NCBI GenBank assembly: GCA_946807835.1
Contig: OX327696.1
Coordinates: forward strand, 4,538,501-4,602,500
Source of the DNA: Ailanthus altissimus
Lineage: Eukaryota; Streptophyta; Magnoliopsida; Sapindales; Simaroubaceae
DNA: 64,000 bases
Direction: 5' to 3'
The notes beneath the pieces were generated by a model, which worked only from the letters and a program-made list of their open reading frames with translations, ran no database searches and was not told the origin of the DNA. The position numbers and the translations under genes are program-made. Below are positions 12,503 to 24,769 of the stretch, in pieces (the first letter of the stretch is position 1; the number at the start of each line of letters is the position of its first letter).

Positions 12503-13238
12503 GCCTCCCTCAAGTTGGAGAGGTAACATCTTGTGAACTCCTAACTTGTCTTTAACTTTGAGACTTTTTTATCTTAGACTTTTATCTTGTCTTGTCAACC
12601 TCCCTCAAGTTGAACATGGATCATTTTATGAACTCCAAACTTGCCTTGAACTATAAGACTCGTGAATTTAAATTCTTTATGGTTCTTTAAATAGATCATG
12701 CAACAAATATGAACAATTTATGTGAATCTTTGTCAAGAAAAGTTTTTTTTTCTTTAATAAAGTCCACACATCCACATAGCTTGGAATCTTGAAGACCTCA
12801 AAAAGCTTCTCCAACTATTTCTCTATTCTCATCTTATTTCATTTACTTTAGTATAAAGTTTATTTTTTGTAATTTGTATTGTTTTGAACATGGTTACTCT
12901 TATGAACTCTTAGATTATTGTATTTGTACATTTGACTATGGATAGCTAAATTTCTTATTCTAGAGCTTGATGGAACACTATTGAATACTATGTTTTGATA
13001 TTGTTAATTGGTTAATGACTATATCTTATATTTTTTATTTATGCTTTTTATGAGTTTAATGCTTGTAATTAGATTGAAAAATTAATTAGATGATTTAAAT
13101 TTGTGGGTTATGTGCTGGGAAAAGTTTAAACTACATATTGGAATTAAAAAGCATAATCTCTAATTTTATTGAGTTGGAAGACTAATAGAATAAGGTAATT
13201 ACTTATGGGTGACTTAATACATGTATGGATAACAAGTT
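12503..13238. other. Gene-free AT-rich stretch
   Basis: The first 400 bp look like the 3' internal tail of the minus-strand copia remnant. In the remainder I see nothing recognisable. Confidence 0.35.
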
Positions 13239-14130
13239 TATTGGAAATTGATAATTCAATAATTTTGTATAGGCAAGAATTGAGATGAATACTAATAGCA
13301 GAGTCATTATAAAGTCAAGTACGTATTGGGTATACAAGGGAGGAGCAAAATGAAAAGCAAAAAGAATGAGTATTGTTCATGGGTCCCACTGTTCACGGTG
13401 AGTACTGTTGCGAGGGGGTACTGTTCACGACAGTTACTGTTCATCGGGTGTACTGTTCACGCGGCAACTTTAGGATATTTTTTGTTTTGGCTCAATTGAC
13501 TTTTTTAAGTGGGATTAGGACTCTTACAAGTAAGGACTCTTATTTCAAATAGGTTTATGGCTTCTAAGAGTGTTTTATTCACTATATAAATCCTTCTAAA
13601 CATAAGAGAAAGAAAGTATCTAAGGTTTCAAGATGTAACTATAAGAGAGAATAGAGGAGCTAGGTAGGCACTAAGTGCGTGGTGCACTAGGGTGTAACCT
13701 TTGGGGAGTGTTTTCTTTAGGTTCTTAAGTGAATAAAAGAAACACCATAGATCCTTTTGGCTTAGATGCTTGGGCTATTCTTGTGTTCCTTATAAAAATC
13801 TCTTATGATGAGATACTAAGAGATCTTAGAGAGTCATGGTGATCAAGGGTAGATACTTAAAGGTCTCTATGGGAGATACTATTGGGTCTTGTGGGATTAT
13901 TAATGATGTAAGAATATACTTAGTGATCTATATCAATAATAAGAAGCTAAATCATGGATCCTTCGTAGACGTAGGCAATTTTGGGCCAAACCACGTATAT
14001 CTTGTGTCTTATTGATTGGTTTGTTTCTTTATCTTTATTGGTGTGTTGATCTTATGTGTTCTTATTTATGGTGTGAGTTATGATTTTCCGCTATGCATAG
14101 AATAAAAAGGGTATCAAGGTTGTAGCTTAG
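13239..14130 (+). mobile_element. Diverged LTR copy of the family also at 22577-23305 and 40145-40949
   Basis: The start (ATTGGAAATTGATAATTCAATAATTTTG), the TATA region (CTATATAAATCCTTCTAAAC), GGTAGGCACTAAGTGCGTGG and GACGTAGGCAATTTTGGGCC with AACCACGTA all align in the same order with the solo LTR at 40145-40949. The right edge is approximate. A block at 13376-13460 holds several copies of ACTGTTCACG, which the other two copies lack. Confidence 0.6.
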
Positions 14131-15858
14131 TTGATGTCATAGTGGTGTCAAACTGAAGTGCATGGCTTGATATCCGCAACAAAGTTAGATAGGGATATCA
14201 ACTTGATTTTGTATGGGATCTCATTCAGTGCTTGGGATAGGTAATGAGATTAGTTATAAACCTTTGATTAATGAATTCACAAGATTAGTTATTAATCACT
14301 AATTATAAAGAACATAGAAAAAGTATAGTAAAAAGTTTTCCTCATCTTTACGTTCCTTAACCATTTTAGTGTTTTATTTAACCTAGATAAATTTAGGTTG
14401 CTAACACCATAGTAATTAACATTAATTTAAAGCATCAATCTTTATGAGAACGATATTCATTCATTACTTTATTAGTTGCTTACAACCTGTGCACTTGCGA
14501 TTTTACATGTCCATATTTAATTTCTCGAATACGATTATCTATGTAACACTTATTTTATAAGTTTCTTTAAATTTTTTTATTTAAACAAATTGTTTAAGTC
14601 TAAAACGCATTTGGCCTCGCTATAGAATAATAGTTGCCCTCAATCATAAAAACTGCTATACCTAGTTGAAACATTTATTTATCCTTACTTTAATTATCCT
14701 CGCATTATTAGAAACTATATATGTATATGTGTGTGTATATATATATATATATATATGTTGTATTATGACAACACAAGACTCAATTTAATCCAAGAAAAGC
14801 ATTCACACAACAAGAATACAAATAATTTATATTAGTTCAATTACAAAAGTGACTTACATCCATTATAGCTCAATACTGTGACTCTATTTTGTAGTATTGA
14901 AGGAATTATTACAAACCTAAGCTTTTAATCTTTCTAATCCCTCAAATACAACTCAAGATTATACGGAATACATATGAAAATGGTGATGAACAAAACAAAC
15001 CCTAGCACAAACCTTTATTCTCTCTCAATCACAAAACAGCTGCCTAAAACAAAATATGAAGACTTGTGTTTAGCCTACAGTTTAACACAAATATATAGTC
15101 AAGCAAAAACGACACTGTTTTACAATATGGTTAATTAATTCTAAAATTACAGCTATACCCCTGTAACTTCTAAGTTGTTACTTTTAGAACTACTTTTACA
15201 ATATATATTATTAGAACTTGATTATGGGAACAAATTTGGAAGTAGAGATAATATTTGGCAAAAATTCCTTTTTAATTGAGCATGTCAGCTTCTTCTTTGT
15301 ATTGATTCACACACTTTTACCCTTCAAAAGTAAATCTTAATAATAAGGGATGTAACAACAATGAGATGACAAGGCATTTTTGCAAACTAAAAGTGAAAAG
15401 TGGTAAACAAAATTTTTCAAAGTGCCAAACGGTAATTCCCCTATTAACTTTTAGTTCTACTGTTGGTATATATGGTCATAATAAGAGAAGTTTAGTAAAG
15501 GAGAACAAATTCGTTTTATGATTTTCTGTCGGACTTGAATTAAAGAATCATATCCCAAAATTCAGTGATTAATTTATTGTTAAAAAGTCGTCTTTAATTG
15601 ACTGGAATATCCTGACGTTGGTCCATGATTACCGTTCAATAATTTGTAGTATGGGTTGGCGTAGAGTAATCTGATCATTTATGAAAATAGTTTCTACTAA
15701 TTTAAGAATTCATCTTATAATTAAAATATTGTTGTACTAATTGTTATCGACCAATTATCATTACTGTATTAAAATAGAAGAAGCAAGCCTACCCAATGAA
15801 CATATTATTTTCAAATGACCTTGAAGTTGTTGGTTTAATAATTTTGAGCGTGACTTTG
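14131..15858. other. Gene-free stretch upstream of dioxygenase copy 2
   Basis: Bases 14525-14700 resemble 5205-5530 (repeat DNA). A TA/TG microsatellite lies at 14716-14757. Bases 14760-15230 have the look of a reverse-oriented LTR (CAACAAGAATAC.., CAATTACAAAAGTGAC..), but I could not find its partner. No gene was recognised. Confidence 0.35.
14716..14757. repeat. TA/TG microsatellite
   Basis: An imperfect (AT)n block interrupted by a (TG) run, about 42 bp. Confidence 0.9.
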
Positions 15859-15866
15859 TATAAATT
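15859..15866 (+). promoter_or_regulatory. Possible TATA box of dioxygenase copy 2
   Basis: TATAAATT lies 140 bp upstream of the proposed ATG, a reasonable spacing for a plant promoter. The sequence is AT-rich, so chance matches are common. Confidence 0.3.
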
Positions 15867-16005
15867 ATTGTGTAATTTTTGTAGGTATTGTCTCTTTACT
15901 GTAGTTTAAATAAACCTTTGTGGCTTGTCTCTTCATAGTCATTCTTCGAAAAATTGTATTCCCAAAATTGAAAGCAAATTAAGGTGCTTAATTACACATC
16001 AAAAA

Positions 16006-19000
16006 ATGGGCAAAGCAAATGGTACAGCAACCAAAATGTTTGCAGGCTTTCATTGCATCGATTTTTCCAATCCTGATACAAAGCAATTAGCTGCTTTAGT
16101 CAAACAGGTGAACTTCAATTCTTCTATTCGATTATCAAAAGCCCAGTAGAAAAATCACCAATTATCATCAATAGAATATATTTTAATTATCACTTTCTCT
16201 CTATATCTTTTTTTAATACCTTGTTACTCTCCTGTGAATGATTTATTAACAGAAGGAAACTGTATGTACTTGGAAAAAAGATAGAAGAGCAAATGGATAT
16301 TAGGAAAACTCATAGAGTTTAAATAAATTTGCACAGAATAAGTCTAAATGACGTTGTTTTGGAGTTTATTTATCAACAATGATGTCGTTTTGACCTATAC
16401 TAAACATTTTATGTGGAACTTGTAACATCTTAACTCAAGAATTTTTATACGAAAATAAGCATGCATATACTTAAATTAAAAATAATGAAACCTCTATATG
16501 TTGGAGTAAAAACGATAAATCACTTTTCCGCTGGTTCAGGCATGCTTGGAATCGGGAGTTTTCTACGTTATAAATCATGGAATAAGCGCGGAATTCATGG
16601 ACGAAGTTTTTGCCCAAAGCAAGAAGTTTTTCGACTTGCCAACGAGTGAGAGAATGAAGCTTTACTGGAATTCGAAATACAGAGGCTACCAACCAACGGT
16701 GCAAAAGACTATTGAGGATCTTGACAGTTTTAAAAAAGGTTGATAGCTTATTTCAACCCATTAAACTAATTAATGCCTTAATACTTTCGGTATGCTACAA
16801 TTCTTTATTTTGTTATGTCAATTTACCATTATTTTTTTATTTACCAATGCCCAAGTCAAATTCTTTTTTTTTATAGAACGTATAATCATTTTGTTATTTG
16901 AAAATTTGTTATTTTGATTTTCGAAGATCGCAGAGAAACATACCATTTGGGTGTTCAGCTGCCCAAAGATGATCCTGACTCAGAAAATCCTTTCTATAGC
17001 GAAAATGTATGGCCTCCAGCTGGTAATTAATTCTAGAGCAATTCTTTTTTTTTTTTCTTTGATAAAGTTCGGTGGGACAAGTCAATTTTATTAGCATAGT
17101 ATAAAATTAAAGAGAATAAAAACAAAATGTGGATGCATGAGAAACCATAAAATAGCAAGGGACAACAAAACCTTGATAAGAAATTGCTTAATTTAGACTC
17201 AATGATTGATGTTTATTTTGTGGGAATTGTTTGAACAAATATGTAAGTCCTGATATGTGTATTTGTTATCTCACCAACTTTAGAAAACCTTTTTGGTGCC
17301 TTTTTTTTAGATCTTTTGCCAGGATGGAAAGAGACCATGGAGACATATCATCAGCATACCATGTAAGTTTTGATAAAATATGATTTTCCACCAAAACTTT
17401 ATTAAATACAAACATTAAAGAGTGTTGTAGGGTTGTATTTTGCCCGCACGAAGTTGGATAGTGATAATATGATGATTTAAATTTATATTATTATCAAAAT
17501 GTCACTACATATACTATAGAAAGTGTTTCAATTTAATATCTTTGCATTTTCAGAGAAGTGGCAAGAACAGTTGCAAAACTAACAGCCATTGCTCTTGATC
17601 TCAACGATGACTTCTTCGAGCATCCACAACTACTTGGGAAGCCTATTGCAAACTTGGACGTTCTTCATTATGGAGGTTAAATTTAGAGATCAAAAAGTTA
17701 TATTTGATATCGATAGATCTATTATAAATTTGATCTACCTCACATTCTAAATTAGGAGAATTAACAGTTTAATTGCTGTATTTTTATTAAATTACTCGAT
17801 CTTTAATATTTTAAAAATTACTAATACATCTTTTAAGAGTGTTTTACTACTATTTTTATTTTTAAAATAATTTTTTACTATTATTTTTATCTTTGAAATA
17901 TAATTATTTTTATTTTTAAAGAATGTAATTGGTAATTTTTAAAATATTAGGAACTTAGTAAATAAATAAAAATATAGAGATTAAAGTAGCCATTTTTCTC
18001 TAAATGATTCTGATCTCTCAGTGTTTGTTTCCCCTCTTTTATCTTCTCTTGTATATTCAGTCCAAGAAAGAGATTTCTCAAACGAGATACAAGGAAGCCC
18101 ACCTCATTGTGACTTCGGCCTATTTACGATCTTGGGAACAGATGACAAAATGGGTCTTCAAGTATGAAAAGATGCATTAATAAATGGACTATCTTTTTAT
18201 ATTTTTAACACTATCATTTATATTTTCTTTACTGAAAATTTGTACTATATGAATACTTTTCGCAGATATGTAGGGATAAATATTCTGAACCTTATAAATG
18301 GGAATTCGTGCCACCACTAAGAGGGTGAGTAAAATATGATAAAAATAATTTACAGGGTGAGTAATTGCCACATGTGCACACATATTTACAGCAATCAATT
18401 ACAAGAAAGTCAACACTTTTTAGTGCCCGCTGGATGTCTAGGTATGGCAACTTTAAAGCCATAATTATTTAGAAATGAAAAAAAAAAATGTTTAGCATTG
18501 TGAAGTGAAAATTATGTTTATTAAATATCTTATCGACTGTGTTCTTAAAGTACAGTAGAAGCTTTTTATACCAAAGGACCCGTAGTATGTTGAGAAGCTG
18601 TACTGGCATGAAAGTCATTGAGAATAATAAGTTTTAAAACAACTATGTATTCTTGAATTAGATTGTTGACACGAATTCTCTAATTAATCTACTTTTGCAG
18701 ATCATTGATAGTGACCATCAGTCAAACGTTAGAGAGGATGACCAATGATATTTTCAGGTAAATATATTATTCAAGCTAAATTTAGGATTTCTAACGATCA
18801 GTGCAAGAAATTTTGAATGTACTTGGGCACTAAAATTTTAAACAAGTCTTGCCAGTATTTGTTGTTAAAAACTTGACTTGAAAATCAATATCATAATAAT
18901 TGTAACAGATAATTAGATGAATGCAGATTTTTAATATGGGCAAACGAACTGTTGAAGATAAGTTCCGTGTAAGATTAATCCAAAGCATTTAATGGGAAAA

Positions 19001-20782
19001 AGTATAAATATTGGAGTTGTATAAATACAAAAAATTTCCTTTTTTCATCGTTTTATCGTTGTATCAATTTTATAGTTATTGTTGACCACTCAATTTTTAG
19101 AGTTGTATCAATTTTATAGCTATTAATTTATTACTTAATTTAAGAGTTTAAGTTGATAGGTGAATGTCAATATTAATATTTAAAAAGTTTTAATAATTCC
19201 TTTTATATAAAATGTGGATTCATTACGTAAAATGTGAATTTGAATATGTATAAATCAAAAATATAAATTAAGAAATTAATTGAACGTGAATTTATTACGT
19301 GAAATATGAATCTGAATAAGTTTAAACTAAAAATATAAATTAAAAAATTAATTAAAAATAAAAATATGAGAGTTCGAACACAAGACTTTTACTCTAGCAC
19401 TATATAATTTATCATTCAACTCAAAATTTTAAAAAAATATATGAAAATTTAATATTAATATTAAAGACAAATCTTAATAATAACTAATAAAATAACATAT
19501 TAACATTCTTATTGTCAAAGAGTTTTTGTTTGGAACATCAAAAGTCTATTTGCTATAATATATAATTGTAATAAACATAAAGTAAGAAAATTAAGGAGAA
19601 TAATGGTGATTTTTCCTTATTTTAATTAGTAAGGCCATAAAAAAGTTATATTTTATACGATTTTTGTTAATATTATAAATATATCAACTTCTATCTAACA
19701 CTCTTTGGATTTGATTTTGACACTAGGGCCACACTGCATAGAGTCCTATTTTCCGAAGAGAGATACTCTGTAAGACTAATTATCACTCAACAACTCTGTG
19801 CTTACTTTATACTTTGTAATGTTAAATAACACTGAATGTCATTATGTAAGTGACAATATATAATAGCTCAGACATTTTTATCTCTTATTTTCTCCATGAA
19901 CAAGCGTATTTGTATTTGCCTTCTTTTTTTTTTTTTTTTGTTTAACACTGACATGTGTTGGGAGGCTACGAAAACCAGCAGGAATATTTGTATTTGCTTT
20001 TGGCCTTCACGTATTTGCTTCTTCCTTGGACAGATTGCACTTTTCATCTCCCCAAATCCTGATTATCTTGTTGAGTGCTTGCCCACTTGCAAGTCAGGAG
20101 ATAAACCAACCAAGTAAGTCATCAGCCTTATATATATACTTTTCGAAATGATATTCAAAGGCACTTTTTGAATGCTAGTAACTCTTGCTTTTAGCCTGTT
20201 CTTTAATGATTTGATTATATTTTAAAATATAATATTTTTATTAAAAAAAATATCGATATTAAGATTTATTTTCAATATTAATATTAAGTATCTGTTTTAA
20301 ATTGAATGATTTTTAATATGATATTATAGAAAATGTTTATGTTCAAACTCTCCGGTCTCTATTTTTATTCTAACAGTTTAAAGAGGTCAATTAAAACTTG
20401 TACTCAATATTAATATCAAATTTTTATCTAATAGCTAAATGTTTTTAGTTTGACGACTTCTCTAATATTTTTTAAAAAATTATATATATATATATATCTA
20501 TATTTTGAAAGTTTGTGCATTATAAAACGGATTTCTTTTCCGATTTCAGGAGGATTCTCATTTTATAAATTTACCTTTCAGTACATATAGTTTTTTTTCC
20601 AAGATTTTGTGTGTTATATTTTTATTTTCAAATTTGTAAATGTATATAGTGTTATTCTTAACCATTATACTTAATTTTAATTCTTGTTGGCTAGGTATCC
20701 TCCGATCAAATCCGGAGAATTTTTCAGCAGACGCCTTATAGAAGTTGGTTCTGAGAAAGTACGTAGCGACACAGATCTTTAA
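16006..20782 (+). CDS. 2-oxoglutarate/Fe(II)-dependent dioxygenase, copy 2 (complete)
   Basis: Eleven exons join in frame to 332 residues plus TAA: 16006-16107, 16540-16738, 16927-17022, 17311-17362, 17554-17675, 18061-18161, 18266-18324, 18701-18757, 19727-19769, 20034-20113, 20695-20782. All introns are GT..AG. The start ATG (MGKANGTATK) was chosen because it gives the usual family length of about 330 and no other in-frame ATG lies upstream in the open stretch. DIOX_N covers residues 15 to about 120 (HCIDFSNPD, FYVINHGIS). The oxygenase core has Fe ligands H206, D208 (PHCDFG) and H267 (TLHRV) and the RxS motif R275-Y-S277. The family matches Arabidopsis At1g35190; the substrate is unknown to me. 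One difference stands out: exon 8 reads IVTISQTLERMTND where the family, including copy 1, has IVN.GDMLER.SN, so the GD pair is lost. No frame break is seen. Confidence 0.92.
17757..18000. repeat. MITE-like inverted repeat in intron 5 of dioxygenase copy 2
   Basis: The left arm (GATCTTTAATATTTTAAAAATTACTAAT, about 17790-17835) pairs with the reverse complement of the right arm (GTTCCTAATATTTTAAAAATTACCAAT, about 17920-17965), and similarity extends outward through a TATTTTTAT block. The core is shared with the element in copy 1 intron 8. Confidence 0.6.
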
Positions 20783-20858
20783 CTTCGGTGCAAGATTTGG
20801 TTGTGAGAATAAACACCCTGCTGAATCAATTTGAGATCATTTTCTAATATCGTATTGT

Positions 20859-20864
20859 AATAAA
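20859..20864 (+). terminator. Putative polyadenylation signal of dioxygenase copy 2
   Basis: AATAAA lies 77 bp after the stop, in the context ATTGTAATAAAATC. Copy 1 has nearly the same context. Confidence 0.45.
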
Positions 20865-21042
20865 ATCAAATATATGAACGAAACAATAATAAGACGATGC
20901 TTCTTCAAGGATTTTCTTAATTAAACGAGTGTTATTATTTTCAAATATCTTCTTGTAATAAAATAAAATAAGACCGAGATGGCAATAAGCTGATTCTTCG
21001 GGGATTTTCCGAGCTAGGATTCATATAAAAAATTAAAAATAG

Positions 21043-22008
21043 GAGAATTGTCGCTTTTATCTTTATTTTTACCTAGATTTATTCATTAAATCTTTTTTTT
21101 GTTCAAAATAGTTCATTATCACTTTTGTTACTAGCTTCATTCTTAAAAACTATTCAATCACCTTCTCAAATATGGTATTAAGGGCGGGTAATTTAAACCA
21201 AAAATTAGAAACTAGAAAACTTAAACGAACTGGTTTGAATTAGTGGTTCGGTTCGGTTCAATTATTTTGTAACGAAAAAAATCATTCAATTTTTGTTTAG
21301 AAAAAATCGAACTGGAAACGAATTGAACCAATCAATTTTCTCTAATAAAAATCAAACTGGAAAAATAGAATATTTTAATAAAATTAATTTAAATTACCAT
21401 GTGGCGTTAAATAATTGAAGGATTGAAATACAAATATAAACTTACCCACACACAATCTCTCACTAAATTAAAAATATAATACCAAAAAATTTATTAAAAA
21501 AACCTAAATTTTAAATTTATGATATATAAACCTACAAATAATTCTTTATTTTATGAATATTATTAGAAATTAGTATATTATTAATAAATAAAAATTTAAA
21601 TTTATCTTAAGCAAATTATAATTATGTTAATATGATATAGGCCCAAACATTAGGTTAAAAAACGATCCAACAAATTTTTTTGGACAAATAAATTAAAAAA
21701 TCCCAAAATTTAAAATGAAAAAAATAAAAAAAAAGTCCAAAACCAAAAAAATCAAACCAGACCGAGCTAAAAGAAAGGTTCATTCGATTTGGTTCAATTC
21801 AATTTTCCTCCCTTAAATTCATTTTTTTGGTTTCATTTTTTCAAAAAACTGAACCGTACCTACCCTTAACAATAATTGATTTTTTTTAAAAAAAAATTAA
21901 GAATTGAATAAGTAAATTTAAGACCGTAATTGATTAGTTTTTAAAAAATAGAACTTAATAAGTAAATTTAGAGTAGAAATAAGAACAAAAGTAAAATTTT
22001 CTACTAAA
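21043..22008. repeat. Nested non-autonomous elements with inverted ends
   Basis: Outer arms 21043-21177 and 21874-22008 are imperfect inverted repeats (GAATTGTCGCTTTTATCTTT against the complement AAATTTTACTTTTGTTCTTA, then AGATTTATTCATTAAAT against AAATTTACTTATTAAG). Between them, 21178-21873 begins TTAAGGGCGGGTA and ends TACCTACCCTTAA. That inner segment carries GGTTCGGTTCGGTT-type repeats near both ends (21230 and 21780). This suggests one MITE inserted into another. There is no ORF. Confidence 0.5.
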
Positions 22009-22169
22009 ATATGACCTTTGCATTATGACATGAAGTATTTTGTTGATACTGAATTCTAACCAAATGAATCAACAAAATATTTATTGCTGTTAGGGGAATA
22101 ATATCAATTGTATAGTAGGTTATAAGTGTTTATGAAAGTGTTCAGACTAGAGTTTTCTTCCGAATGGAT

Positions 22170-22520
22170 GTTTCAAGTCAAATTAATCTAGTTCTCTCTT
22201 TTTTATTCTTGAATAATATCTCTTTTTTATGAGGTTACCTTCCTATCCTCGAGTTATTGTTCTATGATTAACCCAGTTCTCTCTATTGTTAGCTTGGATG
22301 ACAACAAGTTTTGATGAGCTTACATTCCTGTCCTCAGGATTACTATTCTCATATTAACTCAATTCTTTTCATTGTCTTCTTGGATGATATCTAACTTGAT
22401 GAGGTTACATTCTCGTCCTAGGCATTATTGTTTTTTAATTAACCCAATTCTCTTTATTGTTTGTTTGGATGATTTCTAATTTCTATGAGGTCACTATTTA
22501 GTCTCCGAGACTTTTTTATT
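22170..22520. repeat. Degenerate minisatellite, about four units of 85-88 bp
   Basis: Each unit runs AACCCAGTTCTCTCTATTG, then TTGGATGA, then GATGAGGTTACATTC, then CCTCGAGTTATTGTT with variations. The landmark (AA)CC/TCAATTCT recurs near 22180, 22270, 22357 and 22440. It is non-coding. Confidence 0.75.
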
Positions 22521-22576
22521 CTTCTGCTTAGAATAAGATCTGTCTTTCCAATTTTACTTACAAATTAAATTAGAGG

Positions 22577-23305
22577 TATTGAGGGAGGAAACATCCTTCT
22601 CTCTCTCAAGGTTATATTGAAGCGAGGAACCCAAAGTCTAATCTAGAACCCTAAGCCCTTTGCGTAGCAGAATAACCTGCTAATCAAGCAAAAATAACAA
22701 GAATCCAAAGCAAAATATAAAAGAGCACAACACAATCTTATGTGGTTCGGCCAATTGTCTACGTCCATGGTGGATCCAAAGATCCTAGCATCTCTTATTA
22801 ACTCCCTAGAGATTTTATAAGGAAAACTCAATTTGAAGAACTCTCAAAAGGACCTAATGTTTAGTGAACCCTTACTCTACCACAAGTAATGATCACTCAA
22901 ATGATGGTTCCACCCTAACGCACACAAGCACTTAGTGTCTACCCAGCTCTTCCCCTCTCTTAGAGTCTCTCTTAATGCTTAATCTTAACTAAATAGTTTA
23001 CAAGTGTTTATATAGGGTGTATTTCGTGCCTACTAACCCTATTCCTTGTTGGAGTAAGAGTGCACTTGTTTTGGAAGTCCAAAACTTCACAAAACTCGAA
23101 ATCTCAAACTAAAACGAACATCTTGACGCATTTTCTTCGCTTCCTTCACGTCTTCGAGTCCCGTTTCATTTTTCCCTTCGTGTCCCACACGTCCTAAACT
23201 TCTCCATACATGTCTCACATATTCTAGACTTCTTGTGACTCTCCACTTTGGTATTCATCTCAATTCTTGTCCAACCAAGATTGTTGAATCGCCAATTTTC
23301 TAACA
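22577..23305 (-). mobile_element. LTR in minus orientation, same family as 40145-40949
   Basis: The reverse complement starts TGTTAGAAAATTGGCGATTC and aligns with 40145-40949 throughout: AATTGAGATGAATAC, CACTTGTTTTGGAAG on the plus strand, CTATATAAACACTTGTAAAC, GGTAGACACTAAGTGCTTGTG, GAACCACATAAG. The far end is TTGAGGGAGG on the plus strand. I see no matching target duplication, and no internal region is joined to it, so it is a solo or truncated LTR. Confidence 0.75.
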
Positions 23306-23320
23306 ATAAGAAATGATTGA

Positions 23321-24769
23321 TGTTGTAGTAGCTAAGCGCAACTGCACGCTATCGTATCAAGTAATATATTATTTAAGTTTAAATATCGTTCCCACAGAAA
23401 CTATGTGATCTAATTCTTCAATCAATTACTAAAATTATATCTACTTAACTTTTATTCAGAAAAATCTAAAACTCAATTAATTAACCTAATTCTATCAATT
23501 AAAGAGATGAATTCACCAATTAATAATAATCTAGGGTATAGACACATCCCCTAATATTTCATTAGATTTATTAGCCGTCTTAGTTAATCCCTTAATACAA
23601 ATTGTCGGCTTAGACATGAATCTTATCACAAGCCTATGTCAATAGTTAAATGGCTATATTACGCATTTTAACAATCACCTATATGTCTATGGTAATCAAA
23701 TTAGAATGTATTCCATTAAGATCAAGTCAAAATTATACCATACATGTCATCTAGGTATATATCTATCTTATATGGAACTTATAGTTGTTACCTTATGATC
23801 ATACATCAAACTATCATAGGCTAAACACTTGAATCCATTAGTTAAGTTCATCATAGTTCCTCAATCATTTATAATATTGACAAGATATAATGAAAGCATT
23901 ATGATCAAGATAGAATGAATCAATTATATATATGAAGTTCATAAACTAAGAATCAATGAAATCAAATTACATACTTGGTTCATATAGTCTAACCCTAGAA
24001 TAAGAAGTTTAGCTCGTCACAAAACCAATAACATCAAACTAATCCATGAATAATAGCAAGAACAGGAACATAATAATAAGAAAATAGAAGAAAAACTAAT
24101 CAAGAAGATGTCTTCGGTTGCTTCTCTTTCAATCTTAACTTGAAGCTTGAATTTTGATCTTAAATATTGATTTCTTGGCTTTGATCTTTGATTTTTTTTT
24201 GTTGTAAATTCTTTCTCTAAGTTTTTGCCTCTCCAAAGTCCGTGTTTTGGCTCTTAAAAAAGTATTTTTATAGGTGTTAGAAACCCTAGGGATGAAAGGA
24301 TTTGAATCCAAGTCAAAATAAGAGAGTTGAGAGTGGGTGTTATAGGTCGCACAAGTGCTGCTATGCTGGAGGGTTGACACTACGATGCCAAAACTTGAAA
24401 ACATAATTTAGGAAGCATCACCAAGCGCTGCAGTGCCTAAGTTCTAGCCTAGGCGCTGCAAAGCTCAGCCGTGGGTGTCGCAGTGCCCAGCCCTGGGTTC
24501 AAGCGGTGGCATAAATTTTGCATACTCGCTCGTTTCTCGTCCGATTCACCTCCCGTTTGTTGCATATCGTCATATTTTCTATCGTGCACCTATTTATGAT
24601 TAAAAACACAATTAAATAGTCAAATATTCATAATTTTGAGTAAAATACGAAAGTTGGGATACTAATCATACTAGACAAACATTAATGATTAAACAAAGAC
24701 TAATATTTATATTTTGAGCAAACTATTCATGATTAAACAATCAAATATTCATGATTTTACGCCTTATCA
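23321..24769 (-). repeat. 3' LTR of the gypsy-type element
   Basis: On the plus strand it starts TGTTGTAGTAGCTAAGCGC and ends GCCTTATCA. It is homologous to 29523-30941. Near 24360-24500 it holds a GC-richer block (GCGCTGCAGTGCC-like), also present near 30600-30740 in the partner. Confidence 0.8.

Noticed and set aside
24135..24404. Minus-strand ORF in the gypsy LTR, with a parallel ORF at 30263-30595
   Set aside because: Both lie in the two LTR copies and share Lys/Arg-rich, low-complexity sequence from repeated TTGAATCTTGA words; LTRs do not normally encode protein.
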